From contig NZ_CP027707.1 of NCBI RefSeq assembly GCF_003850345.1, positions 3,658,001 to 3,722,000 of the forward strand: DNA of 64,000 bases. The letters run 5' to 3'. This DNA is from Pseudomonas chlororaphis subsp. piscium (lineage in GTDB: Bacteria > Pseudomonadota > Gammaproteobacteria > Pseudomonadales > Pseudomonadaceae). The notes under the pieces were generated by a model. That model was not told where the DNA came from, made no database searches, and worked only from the letters and a program-made list of their open reading frames with translations. Both the position numbers and the translations under genes were made by a program. Shown here one piece after another: positions 1 to 7,124 of this stretch (its first letter is position 1; each line of letters opens with the position of its first letter).

Positions 1-454
1 TATCACCTACTTCCACTCGTCCAAGTACATGGCCGACATCGCCAACGGCGATATCTGTGTCGCAGTCGGTTATTCCGGTAGCTTCTTCCAGGCCAACAAC
101 CGTGCCAAGGACGCCAAGAATGGCGTGGTGGTCGACATGCGCCTGCCCAAGGAAGGCGCACCCGTGTGGTTTGACATGCTCTCGATCCCGAAATCAGCGA
201 AAAATCCGGAAGACGCCTACGCCTTCATCAACTACTTGCTGGAACCGAAAGTCATCGCGCCAATCAGCGACTTTGTCGGCTACCCGAACCCGAACAAGGA
301 CGCCACTGAACTGGTTGATCCGGCGATCCGCAACAACCCGAACCTGTACCCGACCGAAGCGACCATGAAAACGCTCTACAGCGTGAAACCGCTGCCCCGA
401 GAGGCGGAGCGCGCACGAACCCGGGCCTGGACAAGAATCAAGTCAGGTGTCTGA
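1..454 (+). CDS. Polyamine ABC transporter periplasmic binding protein, PotF/SpuD family (3' end only)
   Basis: The reading frame is open from base 2 and stops at TGA 452-454. It encodes the last ~150 residues of a PotF/SpuD-type binding protein, which delivers putrescine or spermidine to an ABC importer. The segments NGDICVAVGYSG, EGAPVWFDML and the C-terminal RARTRAWTRIKSG are near copies of the same segments in the complete paralogue at 2703-3797 on the other strand, so family membership is secure. The start, signal peptide and N-terminal lobe lie outside the window, and the internal ATG at 29 is not the start. A 13-bp inverted repeat follows about 100 bases downstream. The exact polyamine cannot be read from this fragment. 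Confidence 0.88.
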   Translation, partial: ITYFHSSKYMADIANGDICVAVGYSGSFFQANNRAKDAKNGVVVDMRLPKEGAPVWFDMLSIPKSAKNPEDAYAFINYLLEPKVIAPISDFVGYPNPNKDATELVDPAIRNNPNLYPTEATMKTLYSVKPLPREAERARTRAWTRIKSGV

Positions 455-809
455 GTCCGACAAGATGGAGGCTTGGCACAGACTCTATGGCTGTTGCCGA
501 AGCCACAGTTGCTAAAGGGCCCCAGGGGCGCCCGATCAGAGGTTTGGATTAGTTCAGCGACGGTCTGCTTCAGACCGTCGCTGTTCGGTCAGGCGCCGAC
601 AACGGCGTGCGAATCCTTACATCAATTCCGCCTCCCCTGCTGATTGCTAAGTAGAACTCACAGGTTGTAAGTCCCGAACCTGCCGCATAATTCAGTGCAA
701 CGAGAACCACTATGAAAGTCCATTTTGAGTTTAGTGATGCCCTTAAGTCCGAGTTCCAGCGTGATGGAAACAATCACCTTTTCAACCATCAGCAGTCGGC
801 GGCGGCAGC
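455..809. other. 355-base intergenic region before the amidase
   Basis: No convincing full-length gene lies here. It holds a 13-bp perfect hairpin (555-583) and, at its right end, a 33-codon reading frame (712-813) that overlaps the amidase start. The middle (about 595-710) is less GC-rich than the neighbouring genes and shows no coding pattern I recognise. It may carry the amidase promoter, but no clear -35/-10 pair stands out. Confidence 0.4.
555..583 (+). terminator. Perfect 13-bp hairpin downstream of the potF-like gene
   Basis: CAGCGACGGTCTG (555-567) is followed by a 3-base loop CTT and its exact reverse complement (571-583). It sits 100 bases after the stop of the potF-like gene, as a transcription terminator would, but no T-run follows it. 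It could equally be an mRNA-stabilising stem or an operator. Confidence 0.5.
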
Positions 810-813
810 ATGA
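712..813 (+). CDS. Possible 33-aa leader ORF coupled to the amidase
   Basis: ATG at 712 opens 33 codons beginning MKVHFEFSDALKSEF and ending in an alanine run. The TGA (811-813) overlaps the amidase ATG (810-812) as ATGA, the arrangement used for translational coupling. The amidase has no good ribosome site of its own (GGCGGCGGCAGC precedes its ATG), which makes coupling plausible. The small ORF itself has only a weak GAG-type site. No family is recognised; it may be a chance frame or the remnant of a longer gene. Confidence 0.3.
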   Translation: MKVHFEFSDALKSEFQRDGNNHLFNHQQSAAAA

Positions 814-2522
814 TCGAGGTCACCGAAGTTTCCATTGCCCAACTGCGCGTCGCACTCGAATCCGGCCAGACAACGGCCGTTGAACTGGTCCAGGCCTATC
901 TCGCCAGGATCGATGCCTACAATGGCCTCGACACCCCCACCGCCCTCAACGCGGTAGTGGTGCGCAACCCCGACGCGCTCAAGGAAGCCCAGGCCTCCGA
1001 TGCCCGCCGGGCCAAGGGCGAAACCCTGGGTCCGCTCGATGGCATTCCCTACACGGCCAAGGACAGCTATCTGGTCAAGGGCCTCACCGCAGCCTCCGGC
1101 AGCCCCGCCTTCGCCAAGCTGATCGCCTATCGCGATGCCTTCACCATCGAACGGCTGCGCGCCGCCGGGGCGATCTGCCTGGGCAAGACCAACATGCCGC
1201 CCATGGCCAACGGCGGCATGCAGCGCGGGGTCTATGGCCGCGCGGAAAGCCCGTACAACGCCGACTACCTCACCGCGCCCTTCGCCTCGGGTTCGTCGAA
1301 CGGCGCGGGTAGCGCCACCGCCGCCAGCTTCGCCGCCTTCGGCCTGGCGGAAGAAACCTGGTCGAGCGGCCGGGGGCCTGCCTCGAACAACGGTTTGTGT
1401 GCCTATACACCTTCGCGCGGGGTGATTTCGGTGCGCGGCAACTGGCCATTGGTACCAACGATGGACGTTGTCGTACCCTATGCCAGAACCATGGGGGACC
1501 TCCTTGAGGTGCTCGACGTGGTGGTCGCCGAAGACCCCGACACACGCGGCGATCTGTGGCGGATGCAGCCCTGGGTGCCGATCCCGAGCGTGGCTTCGGT
1601 GCGTCCAGCCTCCTATGTGTCGCTGGCGGCGAACAGTGGAGCACTCGTTGGAAAGCGCTTCGGCGTTCCGTGCATGTACATTAACGCCGATCCGCAAGCC
1701 GGCACCTCCGAGGCGCCGGGTATTGGTGGGCCAACCGGTCAGCGCATCAACACTCATCCTTCGGTGATCGGCCTTTGGGAACAAGCTCGCCAGGCACTCG
1801 AAGCCGCGGGCGCCGAAGTGCTTGATGTCGACTTTCCTCTGGTCTCCAACTACGAGGGTGATCGCCCTGGCGCGTCAAAGGTGTTCAATCGCGGACTAGT
1901 GCCTGAAGAGTTCCAGCACCATGAATTGTGGGATCTTTCGGCCTGGGCATTCGATGACTTTCTACGGGCCAACAACGATCCGAAATTGCACCGTCTGGTC
2001 GACGTCGACGGGCAGCAGATTTTTCCACACGATCCAGGCACTCTGCCCTGTCAGCAGGGTGCCTTTGCCATTGACATGAGCGAGTACGTGCAGATGGCCG
2101 AGCGTGGCATTACCCCTTGGGACCAGATCGCCACTCTTGCTGGCGGACTTCGAGGGCTTGAACAGACGCGTCGGATCGACCTTGAAGACTGGATGGATCG
2201 GCTTGAGCTCGATGCCGTGCTATTCCCGACAGTTGCCAACGTTGGCCCGGCGAATGCCGACGTCGATCCGCAGTCAGCGGACATCGCCTGGAGCAATGGC
2301 ATCTGGGTCGCCAACGGCAACCTCGCCATCCGCCACCTGGGCGTGCCCACCGTCACCGTACCGATGGGCGTCATGCCGGACACAGGCATGCCGGTTGGAC
2401 TGACCTTTGCCGGTCGTGCCCATGACGATTCGACGCTGCTGCGTTTGGCTTCAGCGTTTGAATCGACTGGTACGAAGCGCATGATCCCCCCTCGTACCCC
2501 GCCATTGTCCGCGGACAATTGA
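810..2522 (+). CDS. Amidase signature family hydrolase
   Basis: This 570-residue protein belongs to the amidase signature family, whose members hydrolyse carboxamides with a Ser-cisSer-Lys triad. The visible triad candidates are K84 (in YTAKDSY), S163 (in GSSNGAGS) and S186 (in TWSSGRGPAS). The usual GGSSGGS and TGGSIR motifs are both degenerate here, so the enzyme sits away from GatA. The C-terminal region (RHLGVPTVTVPMG) is typical of small-molecule amidases. No signal peptide is seen, so it is probably cytoplasmic. It lies between two polyamine binding protein genes, which suggests an amide of an amine as substrate, but this is inference. The start at 810 overlaps the stop of a 33-codon frame. 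Confidence 0.87.
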   Translation: MIEVTEVSIAQLRVALESGQTTAVELVQAYLARIDAYNGLDTPTALNAVVVRNPDALKEAQASDARRAKGETLGPLDGIPYTAKDSYLVKGLTAASGSPAFAKLIAYRDAFTIERLRAAGAICLGKTNMPPMANGGMQRGVYGRAESPYNADYLTAPFASGSSNGAGSATAASFAAFGLAEETWSSGRGPASNNGLCAYTPSRGVISVRGNWPLVPTMDVVVPYARTMGDLLEVLDVVVAEDPDTRGDLWRMQPWVPIPSVASVRPASYVSLAANSGALVGKRFGVPCMYINADPQAGTSEAPGIGGPTGQRINTHPSVIGLWEQARQALEAAGAEVLDVDFPLVSNYEGDRPGASKVFNRGLVPEEFQHHELWDLSAWAFDDFLRANNDPKLHRLVDVDGQQIFPHDPGTLPCQQGAFAIDMSEYVQMAERGITPWDQIATLAGGLRGLEQTRRIDLEDWMDRLELDAVLFPTVANVGPANADVDPQSADIAWSNGIWVANGNLAIRHLGVPTVTVPMGVMPDTGMPVGLTFAGRAHDDSTLLRLASAFESTGTKRMIPPRTPPLSADN

Positions 2523-2702
2523 CAGAAAGGTCGATGCGACGAACGCCCCGAGATGACGCACCTGATCGGCGCGGGCGGCGCTTTTCTTACCGACCATGGG
2601 CGTGAGGTTCTGGGGGTGCTGCTGGCGGCACGGCTGAAGATAAACCAGTGAAGGCCGCGCTCCCCGCCGGCGGTCGCCAAAGCGGGGAACGGCGGCAATG
2701 CC

Positions 2703-3797
2703 TCAGCTGCCGGTGCGAATCTTGTTCCACACCCGGGTGCGGATCCGGTCGATATTCAGCGGCATGGCTTCCAGGGCGAACAGCTTGCCCATCATGTCCG
2801 GGCTCGGGTAGACCTTGGTATCGCTCTTGATGGCCGGGTCGACCAGGCTGTCGGCCTGCTCGTTGCCGTTGGCGTAGTGCACATGGTTGGTGATCTCGGC
2901 CATCACCTCCGGGCGCAGCAGGTAGTTCATATAGGCGTACCCCGCCTTTTCGTCCGGCGCGTCGTTGGGCATGGCCACCATGTCGAACCAGATCGGCGCG
3001 CCTTCCTTGGGAATCGCGTAGCCGATTTCCACGCCGTTCTTGGCCTCCTTGGCCCGGCTTTCCGCTTGCAGGACGTCGCCGGAGAAACCCACCGCCACGC
3101 AGATATCGCCGTTGGCCAGGTCGCCGGTGTACTTGGAGGAATGGAAGTAGCTGACGTAAGGCCGGATCTTCAGCAGCAACGCTTCGGCCTTCTTGTAGTC
3201 CTCGGGGTTCTTGCTGTGGTGCGGCAGGCCCAGGTAGTTCAGCGCCGCCGGCAGCAGCTCGGGGCCGTTGTCGAGGATCGCCACCCCGCACTTCTGCAGC
3301 TTCTGCATGTATTCGGGCTTGAAGATCAGGTCCCAGGAGTCCACCGGCGCGTTGTCTCCCAGCACCGCCTTGACCTTGGCGACGTTGTAGCCGATCCCGG
3401 TGCTGCCCCACAGGTACGGGAAGCCGTGTTCGTTGCCCGGGTCGTTGGTCTGCAAGGCCTTGAGCAACACCGGGTTGAGGTTCTTCCAGTTCGGCAACTG
3501 GCTCTTGTCGAGCTTCTTCAGCGCCCCGCCCTCGATCTGCCGGGCCATGAAGTGGTTGGAGGGAAACACCACGTCATAACCGGAGCGGCCGGTCATCAGC
3601 TTGCCGTCGAGGGTTTCGTTGCTGTCATAGACGTCGTAGCTGAAACCGATGCCGGTTTCCTTCTGGAAGTTCTTCAGGGTGTCCGGGGCGATGTAGCTCG
3701 ACCAGTTGTAGATCTTCACGGTCTCCGCCGCCTGGCTGAATGAAGCCACCAGCAGCAACGGCGCGCACAGCGATAAAGCCGGTTTTCTACGGATCAT
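2703..3797 (-). CDS. Polyamine ABC transporter periplasmic binding protein, PotF/SpuD family
   Basis: This 364-residue periplasmic binding protein captures putrescine-like polyamines for an ABC importer. The ATG at 3797 was chosen because AGGA lies 8 bases upstream and the protein then starts with a signal peptide (MIRRKPALSLCAPLLLVASFSQA). A longer frame from a TTG at 3836 would bury the signal. Mature-protein landmarks are VKIYNWSSYI at the N-terminus, FPYLWGSTGIGYN, NGDICVAVGFSGD and the C-terminal RIRTRVWNKIRTG. It is a close paralogue of the gene fragment at 1-454. No permease or ATPase gene is adjacent in the window. The cupin and PuuB-like oxidase upstream on the same strand suggest a polyamine catabolic operon. 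Confidence 0.92.
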   Translation of the reverse strand: MIRRKPALSLCAPLLLVASFSQAAETVKIYNWSSYIAPDTLKNFQKETGIGFSYDVYDSNETLDGKLMTGRSGYDVVFPSNHFMARQIEGGALKKLDKSQLPNWKNLNPVLLKALQTNDPGNEHGFPYLWGSTGIGYNVAKVKAVLGDNAPVDSWDLIFKPEYMQKLQKCGVAILDNGPELLPAALNYLGLPHHSKNPEDYKKAEALLLKIRPYVSYFHSSKYTGDLANGDICVAVGFSGDVLQAESRAKEAKNGVEIGYAIPKEGAPIWFDMVAMPNDAPDEKAGYAYMNYLLRPEVMAEITNHVHYANGNEQADSLVDPAIKSDTKVYPSPDMMGKLFALEAMPLNIDRIRTRVWNKIRTGS

Positions 3798-3844
3798 GGG
3801 GCGATTCCTGTGTGGGTTGTTTTTATTGGCAGGCAATCAAAGGA

Positions 3845-4186
3845 TCAGAAAATCAACACATAGGTCTTGCGCACGGTTTCCTGGATGTCCCAGGTCCCGG
3901 TGCTGTTGGCCGGCAACATCAGTGCATCGCCGGCTTCTATCAGCAGGGGTTCGCCATTGTCTGGGGTGAAGGTGCAACGCCCCTGGATGAAATGGCAGAA
4001 CTCCTGGGCGACGATCTGCCGCCGCCAGCGCCCAGGCGTGCACTCCCAGATGCCGGTTTCGACGCCGTCGTTGCGCTCGACGCAGGTCACCGAGGTCACG
4101 GCGACCGGGTTGCCCAGGGGTACGGCCACCGGGGCCGATTGCTCCAGGGTGACGTGGGCGGTGTTCTTGAATTGAGTGATGCTCAT
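3845..4186 (-). CDS. Small cupin-domain protein (Cupin_3 / DUF861 type)
   Basis: A 113-residue single-domain cupin. The core GIWECTPGRWRRQ...EFCHFIQGRCTFTP...GDALMLPANSTGTWDI follows the (S)-ureidoglycine aminohydrolase/EutQ-like cupin pattern. Such proteins are often found beside polyamine oxidation genes in pseudomonads, with no firmly assigned reaction. The gene lies 47 bases before the PotF-like gene start and 54 bases after the oxidase stop on the same strand, so the three are probably co-transcribed. AGG lies a few bases upstream of the ATG. It could act as a binding or stress-sensing cupin rather than an enzyme. Confidence 0.8.
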   Translation of the reverse strand: MSITQFKNTAHVTLEQSAPVAVPLGNPVAVTSVTCVERNDGVETGIWECTPGRWRRQIVAQEFCHFIQGRCTFTPDNGEPLLIEAGDALMLPANSTGTWDIQETVRKTYVLIF

Positions 4187-4240
4187 GGCGCTACCTGTCG
4201 ATGGAAAAACCGCTGTGAAACCCTCTGTGAAAAAGCAGCC

Positions 4241-5647
4241 TCAATGCATCAGGCCTTCCATGAAACCAGCCACCCGGCTGGCCAGCCGGCGGCGCCAGGG
4301 CGGCGTGGCCGGGTTGGCCAGGGTCTGGTCTTCATGGACGAAGCTGCGAATGATCGCGTTGTAGCCCAGCCAGCGGCACGGCTCCGGCTCCCAGGCGCGC
4401 AAGGCGTCGAGGCCGCCCTCGGTGATCACCCAGGGCTGGCGGGTCAGCTCGCTGTCGCGTTCGAGGATCAGCTCGGCCAGGGTCCGCCCACCCAGGTTGC
4501 TGGCGCCCACGCCTTCGCCGCCGTAGCCGCCGGACAGCGCGATGCCGTGCCGACGGTCGCAAAGCATGTGCGGTCGGAAGTGCCGGGACATGCCCAGGTT
4601 GCCGCCCCAGGAGTGAGTGATCCGCACATTTTTCAGCTGCGGGAAAAGCTCGCTGAACAGGTAGCGCCGCAGCTCGACTTCACTGCGGGTCAGGTCGAAG
4701 TCATGGCGCAACTTGCCGGCGAACTGGTAACCGCCGCGAGCGCCGAACACCAGGCGGTTATCCGCGGTGCGCTGGCCGTAGGTGACCTGGCGGCTGCTTT
4801 CGCTGAACGCCTGGCCCTGGCTCAGGCCAATCTCGTCCCAGGTCGCGGCCGGCAAGGGCTCGGTGGCCACCAGCAAGCTTTGCACCGGCAGCTGGTAACG
4901 GCCCAGGGGCGGCAAGGTCACCGAATAGCCCTCCACCGCCGGCACTATCCAGCGGCAACGCACGCTGGCCCTGGCGGTTTGCAGGCTGCCCGACTGCCAG
5001 TGGCTGACCGGGCTGTTTTCGTAGATGGGCACGCCCAGACGCTCCACGGCGCGCGCCAGGCCACGCACCAGCTTCGCCGGCTGGATGGTCGCGCAGTGGG
5101 GCGCGTAGATACCGCCGTAGGCCTTGGCCACGCGGATCTGCCGGGCCAGTTGCTCGGGGCTCAGCCAGCGGTAGTCACGCTCGTCGAGGCCCTGGCTGTA
5201 GAGCTTGTCCAGGTAGCGACGCTGGGTGATTTCCTGCTCGGGGTAACGCGCGGCGCAGTACAGCACCCCGCCCTTGCGGTAATCGCAGTCGATGCCTTCA
5301 CGTTCAAGGACGCTGGCCACTTCATCGGGAATGCCGTGCAGCAAGTCGAAGGAGGCGCGGCGCTGCTGCGCGCTGAGCCCGGCCAGCAGCCGGTCCTCCC
5401 CCAGCAGGTTGCCCATCAGCCAGCCGCCGTTGCGCCCGGAGGCGCCGAAGCCGGCGGTCTGCGCCTCGACGATGGCGATGTTCAGGGTCGGCGCCAGGCG
5501 CTTGAGGTAATAGGCGGTCCACAGCCCGGTATAACCGGCGCCGATGATCGCCACGTCGACATCCAGGTCCTGCTCCAGCGACGGCCGGGCCAGCAGCGGC
5601 TCGTCGAGCTGATCCATCCACAAACTGATGTTGCGCCACGCTGGCAT
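4241..5647 (-). CDS. FAD-dependent amine oxidoreductase, PuuB-like
   Basis: This 468-residue protein is a DAO-family flavoenzyme resembling gamma-glutamylputrescine oxidoreductase (PuuB), which oxidises the terminal amine of gamma-glutamylputrescine to an aldehyde. The dinucleotide-binding motif AIIGAGYTGLWTAYYL lies near residues 33-48, followed by FGASGRNGGWLMG, the FAD-contact segment usual in this family. Near the C-terminus GGYGGEGVGASNLGG closes the FAD site. GGAG lies 7 bases upstream of the ATG. It is the first gene of a likely operon with the cupin and PotF-like genes. No PuuA-type ligase is present in the window, so the true substrate may be a free or acylated polyamine. Confidence 0.88.
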   Translation of the reverse strand: MPAWRNISLWMDQLDEPLLARPSLEQDLDVDVAIIGAGYTGLWTAYYLKRLAPTLNIAIVEAQTAGFGASGRNGGWLMGNLLGEDRLLAGLSAQQRRASFDLLHGIPDEVASVLEREGIDCDYRKGGVLYCAARYPEQEITQRRYLDKLYSQGLDERDYRWLSPEQLARQIRVAKAYGGIYAPHCATIQPAKLVRGLARAVERLGVPIYENSPVSHWQSGSLQTARASVRCRWIVPAVEGYSVTLPPLGRYQLPVQSLLVATEPLPAATWDEIGLSQGQAFSESSRQVTYGQRTADNRLVFGARGGYQFAGKLRHDFDLTRSEVELRRYLFSELFPQLKNVRITHSWGGNLGMSRHFRPHMLCDRRHGIALSGGYGGEGVGASNLGGRTLAELILERDSELTRQPWVITEGGLDALRAWEPEPCRWLGYNAIIRSFVHEDQTLANPATPPWRRRLASRVAGFMEGLMH

Positions 5648-5698
5648 ATACGGACTCCGACACCCGAACTTCTAATGCGGCGATCCTAGTGCCTGGGC

Positions 5699-6514
5699 TC
5701 AGGGGCTGTCTTGCGCGCGTGCACGCAAAGAAATTTGCTTGGCGTAGGCCTTGGGCGACAAGCCCGTGTGCTGGCGGAAACAGCTGTAGAACGCCGACAG
5801 CGAGTTGAAGCCGGCGGCGAACGCCAGCTCGTCGATGCGCAGCGGCGGCGCGGCTTTGTCCAGCGCCGCCAGCAGATGCTGCAGCCGTGCCTGGTTCACA
5901 TAGCGGTAGAAACTCTGCCCCAGCACCTGGTTGAGCAGGTAGGAGATCTGGTTGCGGCTGTAGCCGCACTCCTTCGCCACTCGCTGCAAATCCAGCTCCG
6001 GGTCGAGGTACGGCTGCTGGCGCTCGAAGTACTGTTGCAGATCCTCGGCCATGAAGCTCAGCTGGCGCGGCGACAGGCCCAGACGGCTGGCCGCCGGCCG
6101 CGCGCCGCCACCGGCCTTGCTCGGCGGCGCCTCGCGCACCAGCGAGGCGTATTCGTTGACGCGCCAGATCAGGCCGTCGCGCACGGTGATCGCCTCGCTG
6201 GCGCGAAACGACACCAGGCCTTGCCCGCCGCGCAGGGTCACCTGGTATTGAATGAACGCGGTATTGCCATCCAGGCGGATGCGGTCGCTGTGCTCCAGGG
6301 CTTCGTCGGGCGCGCGCGGCATGCTGTTGCGCACGTACTCGCGCAGCTCGTCCAGGCCCAGGGTGCGGTTCTGGAAAAAGTCGTTGTACTGGATTTCCGG
6401 GTGATACAGCGCCATGACGCCATCGAGGTCGCGGTGCTTCCAACACAGGTGATAGCGCAGCACGGTCTCGCCGGTGGCCTGGGTTTGCGCCGGGCCATCA
6501 TCAAGGGCAGACAT
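5699..6514 (-). CDS. AraC-family regulator with NTF2/SnoaL-like N-terminal domain
   Basis: This 271-residue regulator has an N-terminal NTF2-like (SnoaL) domain of about 125 residues (CWKHRDLDGVMALYHPEIQY...) and a C-terminal AraC DNA-binding domain with two helix-turn-helix units (LQRVAKECGYSRNQISYLL and IDELAFAAGFNSLSAFYSCF, then HTGLSPKAYAKQ). The N-terminal domain probably binds a small ligand. The ATG at 6514 (MSALDDG) is preferred over a longer frame starting at 6688, whose extra residues do not resemble the domain. It lies immediately upstream of, and co-directional with, the oxidase-cupin-PotF genes, so it is a candidate regulator of them. The ribosome site is weak. Confidence 0.85.
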   Translation of the reverse strand: MSALDDGPAQTQATGETVLRYHLCWKHRDLDGVMALYHPEIQYNDFFQNRTLGLDELREYVRNSMPRAPDEALEHSDRIRLDGNTAFIQYQVTLRGGQGLVSFRASEAITVRDGLIWRVNEYASLVREAPPSKAGGGARPAASRLGLSPRQLSFMAEDLQQYFERQQPYLDPELDLQRVAKECGYSRNQISYLLNQVLGQSFYRYVNQARLQHLLAALDKAAPPLRIDELAFAAGFNSLSAFYSCFRQHTGLSPKAYAKQISLRARAQDSP

Positions 6515-6791
6515 TAAGGTACTCGGGGGACGGAAAGGCGCAGCTTGCCGAAGTTTGTCCGGCGCTTCAATGGCCAATGCATGGCCCCTGGATACTGGCG
6601 TTTTGCCGAAACCGCTGCCGGAAATGACCTGCATCAAAAAAGTGCAGGGCAATCGCCAAACGGCCTGAAAAAAACCCTTGAATGTCATGACCCGGTGCTA
6701 TTTTTAAAAGCTCCACAGGTTGGTCCAGTGACGGCCCTTCCGTACCTACCGCGAGCACAAGGAAGCGCTCAATGAACAAGGTGGGCAATTC

Positions 6792-7061
6792 ATGAATAGT
6801 GTCTCCGCCAGCAAAGTCACCTTTCCCAACGCCTGCCAGCTGATGCGCTGGCATTTTCACCCCATGGGCTTCGAGGCCAGCATGGATGCACCCGGCAGCA
6901 TGATCGCCCGGCTCTTCGATCGTGCCAGCGGCGAGACCATGATCGCCATTGCCGGCATCCCCTGCGCCACCGTGATGAACGCCGCCGATGTCGAACGAAT
7001 AATCGAGGCGGTGGAAGACGAGTTGGAAGCGTTCATGCCGCCACTCGCCCTGAAAGCCTAG
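6792..7061 (+). CDS. DUF1652 family small protein
   Basis: An 89-residue protein with the Pseudomonas DUF1652 pattern: an N-terminal segment FPNACQLMRWHFHPMGFEASMD, then a short beta-rich region (GETMIAIAGIPC) and an acidic helix (DVERIIEAVEDELEAF). The function of this family is unknown. AAGGTGGG lies upstream of the ATG. The gene stands alone between leftward genes and is followed by a strong terminator at 7100-7124. Confidence 0.82.
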   Translation: MNSVSASKVTFPNACQLMRWHFHPMGFEASMDAPGSMIARLFDRASGETMIAIAGIPCATVMNAADVERIIEAVEDELEAFMPPLALKA

Positions 7062-7099
7062 GGCTGCTCTCTTTTCTTGACCCGCCCCAGGTTGTTCTC

Positions 7100-7124
7100 A
7101 AGCCCGCCGTTGCGCGGGCTTTTT
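7100..7124 (+). terminator. Rho-independent terminator of the DUF1652 gene
   Basis: AGCCCGC (7101-7107) pairs with GCGGGCT (7114-7120) across a 6-base loop, followed by TTTT. It lies about 40 bases after the DUF1652 stop and abuts the stop of the convergent helicase gene. Confidence 0.85.

Noticed and set aside
3740..5689. A 649-codon + strand frame opposite the cupin and PuuB-like genes
   Set aside because: Antisense shadow of genes with strong motifs on the minus strand.
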